From: Aquiflexum sp. TKW24L
GTDB taxonomy: Bacteria; Bacteroidota; Bacteroidia; Cytophagales; Cyclobacteriaceae
Reading direction: 5' to 3'
Assembly: GCF_023502205.1 (NCBI RefSeq)
Contig: NZ_JAMFLG010000027.1
Coordinates: forward strand, 1-64,000
DNA: 64,000 nucleotides
The notes beneath the pieces were generated by a model. The model had not been told where the DNA came from. It searched no databases and saw only the letters and a list, made by a program, of their open reading frames with translations. This document shows positions 53,661-63,057 of this stretch, piece after piece. The position numbers and the translations under genes were made by a program. The first letter of the stretch is position 1, and every line of letters begins with the position of its first letter.

Positions 53661-54773
53661 TTACCTGAGGGTAAAGTCCGGCAGCTTCATGATCTGACCA
53701 CCGGCCATCGCTGACTCATGGGCAAGGATGCCCACGCAGGTGATGTTGGCGGACTGTCTTGCATCCGGATAGGGTGCCCTTCCTTCATGCAGTGCAGACA
53801 AGAATTCATTGACAAGGTGCGGATGCGAACCGCCGTGTCCCGCCCCTTGGATAAAGGAAAGGTGTTGGTTGTCATCCGAATCATATACCCCGGCGGTGGT
53901 GAAGGAAGCGATTTCCTTCGGCAGCAGGTGGGCATAATCAGGGATTTTGACCCGCTCGGGGACTTCCCCGGTATGGATGACGGAGTCTTCATGCTCGATC
54001 AGTGTCCATTCAAATGACTTTTTGGAACCATAGACATCAAAGCTTTCACGGTATTGTCTCGCCGTGTTGAAGAGCGAGCGGGTGACCTCGGCCGAGAGGT
54101 CGGAGTCTTTGAGTTTGATATGGCAGGTCTCGATGGCAAAGGGAGAACCGTATTTTGGGATGAGGTTTTCGTCTATCCTTCCCGACCCAAAGCAGGACAC
54201 GTATTCAGCCTGTGCTTTTGGCAGTGCCAATACCGGTCCCACACAGTGGGTCGCGTAGTGCATCGGCGGCAGCCCTTCCCAGTATCCCGGCCAACCGGCC
54301 ATCTCCTGTTGGTGGCTTGCTCTCAGAAACTGGATCTTTCCCAATTCCCCTTTCTCATACATCTCCTTGACAAAAAGGAATTCACGGGAATAGATCACCG
54401 TCTCCATCATCATGTACGTCAGCCCTGTTTCCTCACAGGCTGCGACGATCTGACGGCACTCTTCCACAGTCGTGGCCATGGGCACGGTGCAGGCGACATG
54501 CTTGCCGGCCTTGAGTGCTTTCAGCGATTGCTCGGCATGGGCTTGGATGGGGGTATTGATATGGACAGCGTCTATGTTTGGGTCTTTGAGGAGCTCATCG
54601 TAATCGGTATAGCGCTTCGCTACGCCAAAGGCATCTCCGATTTCATTGAGCTTGTCTTCGTTTCTTTGGCAGATGGCATACATATTGGCTAGCGGATGCT
54701 TTTGGTAGATGGGGATAAATTCCGCCCCAAAACCAAGTCCGACGATGGCGATGTTGATTTGTTTTTTGCTCAT
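53661..54773 (-). CDS. Gfo/Idh/MocA-family oxidoreductase
   Basis: The 370-residue NAD(P)-dependent dehydrogenase starts with a Rossmann motif (INIAIVGLGFGAEFIPIY), has IDAVHINTPIQAHAEQSLKALKAGKHVACTVPM (NAD-binding and the EKP-like position, here CTVPM), and a C-terminal alpha/beta substrate domain. The replacement of the usual EKP lysine motif by TVP is notable: the Lys that normally contacts substrate is absent at that spot. Substrates in this superfamily are sugars, inositols and their derivatives. It lies downstream of the epimerase and ThuA genes on the same strand, with a 233-base repeat-containing gap, so it may or may not be in their operon. Confidence 0.88.
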   Translation of the reverse strand: MSKKQINIAIVGLGFGAEFIPIYQKHPLANMYAICQRNEDKLNEIGDAFGVAKRYTDYDELLKDPNIDAVHINTPIQAHAEQSLKALKAGKHVACTVPMATTVEECRQIVAACEETGLTYMMMETVIYSREFLFVKEMYEKGELGKIQFLRASHQQEMAGWPGYWEGLPPMHYATHCVGPVLALPKAQAEYVSCFGSGRIDENLIPKYGSPFAIETCHIKLKDSDLSAEVTRSLFNTARQYRESFDVYGSKKSFEWTLIEHEDSVIHTGEVPERVKIPDYAHLLPKEIASFTTAGVYDSDDNQHLSFIQGAGHGGSHPHLVNEFLSALHEGRAPYPDARQSANITCVGILAHESAMAGGQIMKLPDFTLR

Positions 54774-54826
54774 GGCTTTTATGGTTATTTGTTAGAGGGT
54801 TAAAGGTTAAATGGTTATTGGGTTAT

Positions 54827-54951
54827 TGGTGAAAGGTAAGAGGTGAGAAGTAAGAGGTAGTAGATATGAGATTTAGGTTAAGGGTTACTTCGAATGCGCT
54901 CAGTACAAGTATTTGGTTAATGGTTACTGGTGAAAGGTAAGAGGTAAGAAG
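54827..54951. repeat. Direct repeat 101 bp apart in the Gfo/Idh-epimerase gap
   Basis: TGGTGAAAGGTAAGAGGTGA (54827 onward) recurs as TGGTGAAAGGTAAGAGGTAA (54928 onward). The surrounding text (CTCCGTGCTCCCTGTGTGCT) resembles other Bacteroidota intergenic filler. Confidence 0.6.
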
Positions 54952-55006
54952 GTGTTGGAGTTCTCCAGCTCCGTGCTCCCTGTGTGCTCTGTGGTGAAAG
55001 ACATCC

Positions 55007-55882
55007 CTAGTGTGTGAATTGTTTGCCGGAAAGCCAGTCCTTGAGGAAGTGAAGTCCGCGGGAAGCGAATTCATCCTGACTAGGAGCGAGGGGCTTCCAG
55101 ATGCAGACAGCACCCGCAAGTTCCTGCACATTTGGCGTAAAACTCTCTATCGAAATCACTCCTTTGTAGTTGACGGCATTGAGTCCCCGCTTGAAGGAAA
55201 ACCAACTTGTCTGACCTGTTCCGGGGATGCCGCGGTGGTTTTCGGAAACCTGCACATGCAGCAATTTGTCCCCGACATGTCTGACGGCCTCCTCCAGATT
55301 TGATTCTTCGATGCTCATATGAAACCCATCCAAGAGCACTTTGGCAGCGGGATGGTTGATGTCTGCGATGAGTTGCATGAGTTCCTTCGTGGTATTGATG
55401 AGGTCAGTTTCGAAGCGGTTCAAGGCTTCCAAAGCGATCTCCTGTCCCATAGACTCGGCCATCTGACAGACTTTGTGGAGGTTGCTTACCGCACGGTCCC
55501 ATTCTATTTTCCGCTGTTCGGGAGAGACAAGCCTTGCTTTCCCCACTGCAGAGTACATCGGTCCGGCGACGAACTTGGCACCAAGTGCCGAACTGATCTC
55601 AAAGCATCTTTGCAGGTAGTCAAAGCTTGTTTTGTGAAATGCAGGATCATCATGCGTCAAATCACGAGTCGGCCCAAAAGCCCCACAAATGATGGGTTGC
55701 AGGCTGAATTCCGCAAGTGCTTCCCTGACCGCGGGGATGTCGATCAGATCCGGGTTTTCGACGGGTATTTCTACCGCGTCGAAGCCCATTTCTTTGATTT
55801 TTGAAAATAATCCTATGGTATTTTTTTGGAAAGGAGATGTCCAAAGCCAGGTGCTGACACCAAAAGTTGCATTTATTGCCAT
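55007..55882 (-). CDS. Sugar phosphate isomerase/epimerase (D-tagatose 3-epimerase-like TIM barrel)
   Basis: The 291-residue TIM barrel aligns without gaps in numbering to D-tagatose/D-psicose 3-epimerases: E152 in LEALNRFE, E158, D185 and H188 in LLDGFHM, R217 in SENHRG, and E246 in SIESF occupy the metal and substrate positions. The fourth metal ligand position, normally His211, is Gln here (LLHVQVSE). It should epimerise or isomerise a ketose or keto-sugar. It follows the ThuA-domain gene by 12 bases on the same strand, so the two are co-transcribed. Confidence 0.87.
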   Translation of the reverse strand: MAINATFGVSTWLWTSPFQKNTIGLFSKIKEMGFDAVEIPVENPDLIDIPAVREALAEFSLQPIICGAFGPTRDLTHDDPAFHKTSFDYLQRCFEISSALGAKFVAGPMYSAVGKARLVSPEQRKIEWDRAVSNLHKVCQMAESMGQEIALEALNRFETDLINTTKELMQLIADINHPAAKVLLDGFHMSIEESNLEEAVRHVGDKLLHVQVSENHRGIPGTGQTSWFSFKRGLNAVNYKGVISIESFTPNVQELAGAVCIWKPLAPSQDEFASRGLHFLKDWLSGKQFTH

Positions 55883-55894
55883 AATGTCCCGGTT

Positions 55895-58800
55895 TTACTC
55901 TACGATCATTATACCGTTCATGATACGCCAATGACCCGGTACAGTACATACAAAAGGATATTCTCCTTTTTGCGTTGGCGCAGTGAAAATGATGGATTCG
56001 AGCCCTTCGGGATCCACAAGCTTGGAGGCTGTGATGATCTCAGGGATATTTGGGACGTAATTTTTTTCGATTCCTTTTGGATCTCTTGCCATTTCGTCAG
56101 CGGCTTTTCCAACCGTTTCGAGCGAACCTATTTTGGCAATGATCAGGTTATGCTGCATGAAATCTTTGTTTTCGAAGTCAATGATCACTTGCTGACCGGC
56201 TTTCACCTTGAAGCTCGTCACATTGTATTTCATTTCGTGGGGAATGACGCCGATCTTCACTACCAAGGCATTTTCCCTTGATACGGGAGCGGCGGCTTTT
56301 TCAGGGCCTTTGGCCAAATAATCCTGCAGGTTGAAGTTGGGGTCTTTGAGGCTGAGGAAGCTGTCTCTTCCCATTCTTCCCCTTAGCCAAGAAGCGCCTT
56401 CATAGTCTCCCACCTGATTTTCTTCACCCATATCATTGCCGACACGAATCCTGTCCGGAGTCAATGCTACGGTGAATAGGGAAGGAGCTTTTGCTTTGGC
56501 AACCGGATTGTCATTGATCTGCAATGTCATCTCTCCGCCTTGAAGGAGCTTGGCTTCCACCTTAAACAGTTCCTTTGGCAGGTTGCCTGCGGTGATTTTG
56601 TAGGTTTTGCCGTTTTGTTTTATTACCCAATTCAAGGTAGATTTTTTTACAAAAAGGGAATAACCATTCATCTTGTTTCCCTGCGCGGCGATGACTCCTT
56701 CTAGAGGTTCGTTGCCTTCAGCCAATTCGGTGACGATATGTATTTCTTTGTTGCTGACATCAGGAGGATAGACGATTGCGGCTCTTCTGTCGAGGTTATA
56801 TTGCTCGACGACAAGACTCTTGGTCAGTTTCTCTGTCAATGTGTAGAGAGAATCTACTTTTTCCGCAGGGAAAAGTGTAGCTAGGTTTTGCTCAAAATAA
56901 CTTGGATGAGCGAGGACCCCAGAGAAAATCACCTGTGGAAGATAGGCGTCTTTGCCGTTTGCTTCGTCCTGACTTGCTTCATAGATCAGGTTGCTGATTT
57001 CAGGTGAAGCCGGGATTTCTGCCAATGCAAGGAAAGTGGCTTTCCTTACATTCAGGTCTTGGTCCTGATGGAGTTTGTTGGATTGGATCAGCGCAAAAGT
57101 TTCAGGAGTTTTTGGAAGAACTTCAATTGCATTTTTCCTCACACCGGCAGAAGGATGTGACAATGCTTTGCCAACAATCTTGATGGCATTGGCATCATCA
57201 CCGCTCAGCGCGCCTAGGCCATGCAATGTCCACAGGGCATGGTTTGCGGTGGTATTCAGACCGATTTCATCTACCTCCGTATTTTCGATCAGCTTGTAAA
57301 GATCACCGATGATGCCTTTGTTTTGGCTTTCGACGATGAGCCTTTGGGCAGTCATTCTCCAAAACATGTTGTCGCTCTTCAAGCCTGCAATCAGGTCAGC
57401 GTTTTTGGTCGGGTCGATTGAGAATCCTTTGTATTCCGGTGCGCCTCTGTACACCAACCTATAAATCCTTCCATGCTTGGAATCCCGCATCGGGTTGATG
57501 TAGGCATTTCCGGCACCGTTGTCAAATCCTTTGGGAGTTGGATTGTGCTGAATGATAAAGTTGTACCAATCCGCAATCCAAAGTGAACCATCCGGTCCGA
57601 CTTCGGCATGCACAGGGGAGAACCATTCGTCCGAACTCGCTATGATATTGAAGCCGTTCTTTTCTTTGAATCCTGATCCGTCTTTGGTGATAATGGCATT
57701 GTGAAGCACCCTTCCAGTCGGTTCGGCCACAAAAGCCACCCTGTTCCAATAGGATTTAGGGAAAGTTCTTGCCGTGTAGAAGTTGTGTCCTGCAGCAGCG
57801 GTATAGCCGCCATGGTAGTCGACCTGTCTCAAAAACTGCGTCAGGTGCGGCATGTCGTAGTGGCTGTCTATTCCAAAGACGGTATTGTTCATCCCGCCTG
57901 CGATGGGTCTTTTGACGTTTTTGTTGGTCATGGCAAGGTAGGCGCTGTGCTGACCGTTGGCAGTAGAGATGAATACATTGAAATCTTCCGAGAAGCCAAG
58001 TCCCCAAGTATTGTTACTTGTCGAACCCAAAAACTCTAAATTGGAAGCATCAGGAGCGAATCGGTAAACACCTTGGGAGAAATTGAATTCCTGTCCGCCA
58101 ACTGTTCCTTTGAAACCGGAATATCCCAATACACCCCAAATGTTATTGTCATAGCCATACTTCAGGTTGGAAGGTCCGGCATGGGTATCGCTTTTGCCCC
58201 AACCTGTGACCAATACTTCTCTTACATCGGCCTTGTCGTCACCGTCGGTATCTTTTAAGAATATAAAATCAGGAGCCATGGAGATGAGGATCCCTCCATT
58301 CATGGCCATGATGCTTGTCGGGATGTTGAGTCCATCGGCGAAGACGGTAACTTTGTCAGCTTTGCCGTCGCCGTCAGTATCTTCAAGGATTTTAATTCGG
58401 TCATTTCCACCTTCAGTACGGACTTCGTTTGGATAATCTTCTGTTTCGATCACATACAATCTTCCTTTTTCGTCCCAACACATTGCCATTGGATTGACGA
58501 TTTGGGGCTCAGAAGCGAATAGCTGCAATTCAAATCCTACAGGAATCTGAATCAATTTCATGGATTCTTCCGGAGAAAGTGGATGTTGGTATCTCGGTGC
58601 CGGGTCTTTGTTTTCGTAGTTTGGAATGACGGCATCTTCAAAAACCGGTTGAGGGATTTTGAAATCAGCCACCTGCTTGGCTACATCATCTCCGATCGCC
58701 CAAAGTACGCCATTGGCGACAAGGGTATGGAAATTTGGTTGCGACCAAGTGCGCTCATTGTGTCCATATGCAGTATAAAATACACGTCCATTTCCTTGAT

Positions 58801-59395
58801 TTCTCACCCAAGTCCAAGGCTCGCGGTGTCCGTTTTCTTCTCTTTCCATGAGGACAGTCATGTCGGGATTGATCCTGGTGTGGATATAGGTTTCATCCCA
58901 AGTTTCAAAAACTTCCACTCCCTGCATCACGGGATGCTCAGCGGCAATGATATCTACTTTAAAATCACCCGTGCCATGCGATTGGAACTGTCCGCCTACG
59001 GCTTCGATGTACCAATCAGAATTTTGGAAACAGAATGAGGCACTGTGAAGGGGAATAAAACCCTTGCCGCTTTCCACATATTTCTTCAAGGCAGATTCCT
59101 GATCTGAAGTGATACTGTCGTGGTTGGCATAGATCATGATCCCGTCATACTGATTCAGGTTGTCCAGATTCAGGTCATTGAGATCAGAAGTGTAAGTGAG
59201 GTTAATTCCTTTTTGAAAAAGTGGTCTTGCCAGATAAGGCATCAACTTCTCAGAATCATGGTGCTTGCTGTCATGTCCCAGAAAGAGGATTTCTGCCCGT
59301 CTTGGTCCTGTAGGTAGCTCCGGTAAATTTGATTTCTTACCGCAACCGAAGACGAAGATGAGGAGAAGAAGGAGGAGTGAATGAGAATATCTCAT
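55895..59395 (-). CDS. ThuA / PVC-type dehydrogenase / HEAT / cupredoxin lipoprotein
   Basis: This 1166-residue lipoprotein (lipobox VFGC, C18) strings together a ThuA (trehalose-utilisation-like) domain (about 33-235), a six-bladed propeller sugar-dehydrogenase-like domain of the PVC-type membrane-bound dehydrogenase group (about 275-645), HEAT repeats (about 660-830), a beta-rich region, and a C-terminal type 1 copper domain. Copper ligands are H1082 (MQHNL), C1150 (FVCTVPG), H1155 (PGHW) and M1159. Usual relatives end in a CxxCH cytochrome c; here the cupredoxin seems to take that place, suggesting electrons from sugar oxidation pass to copper. It heads an operon with the epimerase and probably the Gfo/Idh gene. 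Confidence 0.88.
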   Translation of the reverse strand: MRYSHSLLLLLLIFVFGCGKKSNLPELPTGPRRAEILFLGHDSKHHDSEKLMPYLARPLFQKGINLTYTSDLNDLNLDNLNQYDGIMIYANHDSITSDQESALKKYVESGKGFIPLHSASFCFQNSDWYIEAVGGQFQSHGTGDFKVDIIAAEHPVMQGVEVFETWDETYIHTRINPDMTVLMEREENGHREPWTWVRNQGNGRVFYTAYGHNERTWSQPNFHTLVANGVLWAIGDDVAKQVADFKIPQPVFEDAVIPNYENKDPAPRYQHPLSPEESMKLIQIPVGFELQLFASEPQIVNPMAMCWDEKGRLYVIETEDYPNEVRTEGGNDRIKILEDTDGDGKADKVTVFADGLNIPTSIMAMNGGILISMAPDFIFLKDTDGDDKADVREVLVTGWGKSDTHAGPSNLKYGYDNNIWGVLGYSGFKGTVGGQEFNFSQGVYRFAPDASNLEFLGSTSNNTWGLGFSEDFNVFISTANGQHSAYLAMTNKNVKRPIAGGMNNTVFGIDSHYDMPHLTQFLRQVDYHGGYTAAAGHNFYTARTFPKSYWNRVAFVAEPTGRVLHNAIITKDGSGFKEKNGFNIIASSDEWFSPVHAEVGPDGSLWIADWYNFIIQHNPTPKGFDNGAGNAYINPMRDSKHGRIYRLVYRGAPEYKGFSIDPTKNADLIAGLKSDNMFWRMTAQRLIVESQNKGIIGDLYKLIENTEVDEIGLNTTANHALWTLHGLGALSGDDANAIKIVGKALSHPSAGVRKNAIEVLPKTPETFALIQSNKLHQDQDLNVRKATFLALAEIPASPEISNLIYEASQDEANGKDAYLPQVIFSGVLAHPSYFEQNLATLFPAEKVDSLYTLTEKLTKSLVVEQYNLDRRAAIVYPPDVSNKEIHIVTELAEGNEPLEGVIAAQGNKMNGYSLFVKKSTLNWVIKQNGKTYKITAGNLPKELFKVEAKLLQGGEMTLQINDNPVAKAKAPSLFTVALTPDRIRVGNDMGEENQVGDYEGASWLRGRMGRDSFLSLKDPNFNLQDYLAKGPEKAAAPVSRENALVVKIGVIPHEMKYNVTSFKVKAGQQVIIDFENKDFMQHNLIIAKIGSLETVGKAADEMARDPKGIEKNYVPNIPEIITASKLVDPEGLESIIFTAPTQKGEYPFVCTVPGHWRIMNGIMIVE

Positions 59396-59546
59396 GGATG
59401 GATTATTTAAGAGAATTTAGGGTTTATTGGAAGATTCAAATTCCACATTTATCGAATGGCAATCTCCCTTTTTTTTTGCTGATTATGACTTTATTTTGTC
59501 CAAAAAAATGATATTCGGGTATTATTTTGGCATAATTGACTAAATC

Positions 59547-60422
59547 ATGAAACAAGCACTTCAAAAATCAAGGATTCCTGAGGACAAAGCTTTTGTTGCA
59601 AAAGCACTTTTTGCCCCCAATTTTGACAAGCATTGGCACTTTCACAATGAGTACCAGCTTTTCTTGGTTTTGGAAGGAAAAGGGACAAGGTTTATCGGCG
59701 ATCAAATGAAGCCTTTCCGGGAATTTGACATGGTTTTTACGGGGCCTAACCTGCCACATCTTTGGCGGAATGATCCTCCTTATTTTGAAAAAGAGAGTGG
59801 ACTGATGACCAAAGGAATTGTGGTTTACTTTGGCAAAGACTTTTTGGGAAATGCAATTTATGACAAAGAGGAATTTGAGGGGATCAAGATTTTGCTCCAA
59901 AAGTCAGAACGGGGATTGGAGATTACCGGGAAGACCAATGAGATGCTCCGGGTTCAATTGGAGAAATTGACGGAATCAAAAGGAATTGACAGCATCTTGA
60001 AGTTGCTCGACATCCTGAAGACGCTGTCCGAGTCACCCGAATGTCATCCGATAACACAGGCTGGCTACATCAATACCAACAAAGAATCTGAAAAGGACCG
60101 GATGAGCAAGGTCTATGAGTATGTGATGGAAAATTTCCGCCAAAAAATCCTGCTTGAGGAGGTGGCCTCCATGGCCAATATGACGGAAAGTGCCTTTAGC
60201 AGGTATTTTTCCTCGAGGATGAACAAATCCTTTTCAGAGTTTCTCACCGATGTCAGGATCGGGCATGCCTGCAAGTTACTCCATGAAATGGACGCCAACA
60301 TCAGCGAAATCTGTTATGAAAGCGGCTTCAACACCCTTTCCAATTTCAACCGGCAATTCAAAGAAAGAATCGGGGTGACGCCTTTGGTTTATAAAAAGGA
60401 TTATTTGAAGACACTTGGGTGA
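59547..60422 (+). CDS. AraC-family transcriptional regulator
   Basis: The 291-residue regulator has an N-terminal cupin-type sensor (HWHFHNEYQLFLVLEGKGTRFIGD region, split here by length, about residues 25-90) and a C-terminal double HTH (about 190-288) with EEVASMANMTESAFSRYF and the conserved ISEICYESGFNTLSNFNRQF. It probably binds a sugar. It is divergent from the ThuA-epimerase operon, 151 bases apart, and is its most likely regulator. It ends at a strong hairpin shared with the M14 gene on the other strand. Confidence 0.92.
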   Translation: MKQALQKSRIPEDKAFVAKALFAPNFDKHWHFHNEYQLFLVLEGKGTRFIGDQMKPFREFDMVFTGPNLPHLWRNDPPYFEKESGLMTKGIVVYFGKDFLGNAIYDKEEFEGIKILLQKSERGLEITGKTNEMLRVQLEKLTESKGIDSILKLLDILKTLSESPECHPITQAGYINTNKESEKDRMSKVYEYVMENFRQKILLEEVASMANMTESAFSRYFSSRMNKSFSEFLTDVRIGHACKLLHEMDANISEICYESGFNTLSNFNRQFKERIGVTPLVYKKDYLKTLG

Positions 60423-60423
60423 A

Positions 60424-60458
60424 TAACCCTCCAAGGGTTTTGAACCCTTGGAGGGTTA
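60424..60458. terminator. Perfect 16-bp hairpin between convergent genes
   Basis: TAACCCTCCAAGGGTT (60424-60439) and AACCCTTGGAGGGTTA (60443-60458) are exact inverted copies around TTG. It serves the AraC gene and the M14 gene from opposite sides, though T-tracts are weak. The same type of sequence is common in Bacteroidota intergenic DNA. Confidence 0.75.
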
Positions 60459-60468
60459 AAGTACAAGT

Positions 60469-63057
60469 TCAATCCGCAGTCCCGCCTTCGATCACCTGAC
60501 CAAAGAAAATGGCATTGAGGAAAAGCTTGTTGGTTCCGTACCAAATTGCACGGAAGTTAGGATTGTCCACCATTCCTATTACCCTACCCTGCCCCAGTTT
60601 TTTGACCTGAATGGCGCTGCTGTTTCTGACAAGTTCGAGGTTGGCAGGATGGACATAGCCACTTGCCAAAGGCTTGTCTGTATAGACCATGGGATTGGAG
60701 TAAGGATTTTTGCTTGGTTCCAAAACCTGGTTACTGTTTCGGAAGGTAAATATTTCAGCTTTGCCAAATCCGTACGCCACAGGATGGGTTACGTCTAGCT
60801 TCGCATGGAAAATGGTCCCACTTGTCATCCTTGCTCCGGTGTTTTTGGTGAAGTTGGCATAGGGTAGGTCAGGCTTTTTCCCTTTTTCGGTAGAATCTTT
60901 TTTGAAGGTAAAAGAAACCAACTCATTGCCATTGAGCCAAGTCATGGCATTTCCTCTGGCGATCAAAGTATTCCCTTCACTTATCCATGATTTGATTTTT
61001 TCGGCTTCATCTTTTCCCCAAGCCGCATAATTGCCATTGGGCATGATGAGGACATTGTACCTGCCTAGATTTGTGTTTCGCAGTCTTTCTACAGGAAGTA
61101 ATGTGATCGGCATGTCAAACCTTTGGTCCATCAGATGCCACATTTCACCAGCTTCAGTACTTGTGATACCTGTTCCGACCAATAGTGCAACTTCTGGTTT
61201 CTTAAGTACATCGATGGTTGGAGAGCCGATATTCACACCTGCGGTATATCCCGAGCTGATGCCATAGACGGTAATGCCGGTCTCGGCAGCAATAGCATTC
61301 AAGGAAGCATGGAGTTTGGTCCCAGCATCTTCTCCTGCGTCTCTAAGTGTACTGACCAAAATACTTCCTCTACCTAAGACTTTTCCGTCAGGAAGGGTAA
61401 TGGGTTCATGTGTCAAGCGAACCAAGAATCCCTCATCCATCAGCTTGTAAGCAGCCTTTGGCGCATAATAATCCGCCCATTCAAATGCGTAAGAGTAGGC
61501 ATTTTTTTCTCCGAATAAGGTTCCGGCTTTGAGGCTAAAATCATCTTCCAACAGCGTGACATCAGCAAGATTCATAATCCTACTGCTCAGCGCTGTATAG
61601 TCGAGGTTGAAAGCCATTGGCAAAGTCCAAGCAGAGACATCGTAAAAAAGGCTGTCTTGAAAGGTGTTTCTGGTTTCAAATATCACTTTGATCAACTTGT
61701 ATTGAGGCTGATTCAGTGGGACGATATAGGATTTTTCTTTATTAAAAGGCACACCGTTAACCGTGATATCTTGGTTGAGTACATAGACGTCGATCTGATG
61801 TTGCTGGATCATTTCTGCCAAATGAAAACTCCGTGCTGCATCGGCTGTATCGCCAAAAATATATGCCTTATCTGTGTCAACGGCAGCTTCATTCACTGCC
61901 TCAGCATAAAAATCCTGCATGAACTTGTTGATTTCCACCCGCATGTCTTTGGCAGCTGCGAAGGAACTCACACTTGTCCGGAACTGATTTCTGACAGTAA
62001 AAGCAAAAGGCAATGGTCCATAGATGCTTTCCTGCAAATGGCCTCTTGAAGATGCCTGCTCAAATAGGATTCCGATGGAACCTTGGATATCGGGATAAGT
62101 AGAACCATAACCAAAATAATATTCATCGAAACTTTCTCTCGAATGGTAGAGAGACCCTATTTCATCCATGGCCTTAGCATGATATTTAGCCATTTTTTCG
62201 GTCAGTTCGATGTTTTTCTTAGGCGTCAGCGGATGGTCTCGGCTCGGGATTCCCGGCTGAAAAAAGAAAGTGTTGTTGGTACCCATTTCATGGTAATCCA
62301 AATAAATATTGGGGAGCCATTCCTGAAATTTTGCCACCCTGTTTTGTGATTCTGGATGCTGCACGAGAAGCCAATCCCTGTTGAGGTCAAACCAATAATG
62401 GTTGCCACGGCCACCGGGCCATGCTTCGCTGAGTTCACGGTTGGCCGGATCACCGTTGAGATTATAAGATCGGTGGGAATTGACCCAAGAAGCGTATCGG
62501 TTGCTTCCGTCAGGATTTAGTGAGGGATCAATCAGGACGATGATATTTTGTAAGTCTGCCTCGATTTCATTGGCAGCCGCAAAATGGTAGGCAGCTAAAA
62601 TGGAGGAATTGAGGGCACTTGATTCATTGCCGTGTACGGAATATCCTGCTGCCATGACCAAGGGCATTTTTTCAAAATCAATCTTTGCATTCGGATCGCG
62701 GAGTTTTTGCCTTTCGGATTTGATTTTATCCAGGTTGGTGAGGTTTTCCGGAGAGGTTATCGTGAGCAGGATTTGGGGCCGCTTTTCGTAGGTATAGCCA
62801 ATGATTTCAAACTTTACCCGTGGGGAGCTATCTGCCAATTTTTCAAAATACCGGATGACCTGATCGTACCCTGCATTCCATTCACCCACTTCAAAACCCA
62901 AGATTTCTTTTGGCTTGGGGATTTTTTCATCGTAAGTAAAACCTGCGGGAAGGTAATATTGAAGGGGGATGTCTGCGGTTCCGGCAGGACTTTTTTGCGA
63001 GAAAACCGAAAAGGAAATGAAGTAGAAAAACAGCAAGAGGACTTGTATTTTTTTCAT
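60469..63057 (-). CDS. Large secreted M14-family zinc carboxypeptidase
   Basis: The 862-residue precursor has a signal peptide (cleavage after VFSQ). The M14 domain occupies about 45-390: zinc ligands H142 and E145 in YSVHGNESS, H256 in YLDYHEMG, NPDGSNRY, DLNRDWLL, and the probable catalytic Glu in ILFEQASSRG, so all key residues are present. The C-terminal half contains a Rossmann-like region with TVYGISSGYTAG and VLIMPNGNYAAWG, resembling a class I glutamine-amidotransferase-like fold as in other long Bacteroidota M14 proteins, ending with a beta tail. It is unrelated in detail to the tandem M14 pair at 44-47.6 kb and probably digests peptides outside the cell. Confidence 0.92.
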   Translation of the reverse strand: MKKIQVLLLFFYFISFSVFSQKSPAGTADIPLQYYLPAGFTYDEKIPKPKEILGFEVGEWNAGYDQVIRYFEKLADSSPRVKFEIIGYTYEKRPQILLTITSPENLTNLDKIKSERQKLRDPNAKIDFEKMPLVMAAGYSVHGNESSALNSSILAAYHFAAANEIEADLQNIIVLIDPSLNPDGSNRYASWVNSHRSYNLNGDPANRELSEAWPGGRGNHYWFDLNRDWLLVQHPESQNRVAKFQEWLPNIYLDYHEMGTNNTFFFQPGIPSRDHPLTPKKNIELTEKMAKYHAKAMDEIGSLYHSRESFDEYYFGYGSTYPDIQGSIGILFEQASSRGHLQESIYGPLPFAFTVRNQFRTSVSSFAAAKDMRVEINKFMQDFYAEAVNEAAVDTDKAYIFGDTADAARSFHLAEMIQQHQIDVYVLNQDITVNGVPFNKEKSYIVPLNQPQYKLIKVIFETRNTFQDSLFYDVSAWTLPMAFNLDYTALSSRIMNLADVTLLEDDFSLKAGTLFGEKNAYSYAFEWADYYAPKAAYKLMDEGFLVRLTHEPITLPDGKVLGRGSILVSTLRDAGEDAGTKLHASLNAIAAETGITVYGISSGYTAGVNIGSPTIDVLKKPEVALLVGTGITSTEAGEMWHLMDQRFDMPITLLPVERLRNTNLGRYNVLIMPNGNYAAWGKDEAEKIKSWISEGNTLIARGNAMTWLNGNELVSFTFKKDSTEKGKKPDLPYANFTKNTGARMTSGTIFHAKLDVTHPVAYGFGKAEIFTFRNSNQVLEPSKNPYSNPMVYTDKPLASGYVHPANLELVRNSSAIQVKKLGQGRVIGMVDNPNFRAIWYGTNKLFLNAIFFGQVIEGGTAD

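Noticed and set aside
54054-54692. 212-codon plus-strand frame opposite the Gfo/Idh/MocA gene
   Set aside because: Antisense shadow with unlikely composition. The minus-strand gene is well supported.
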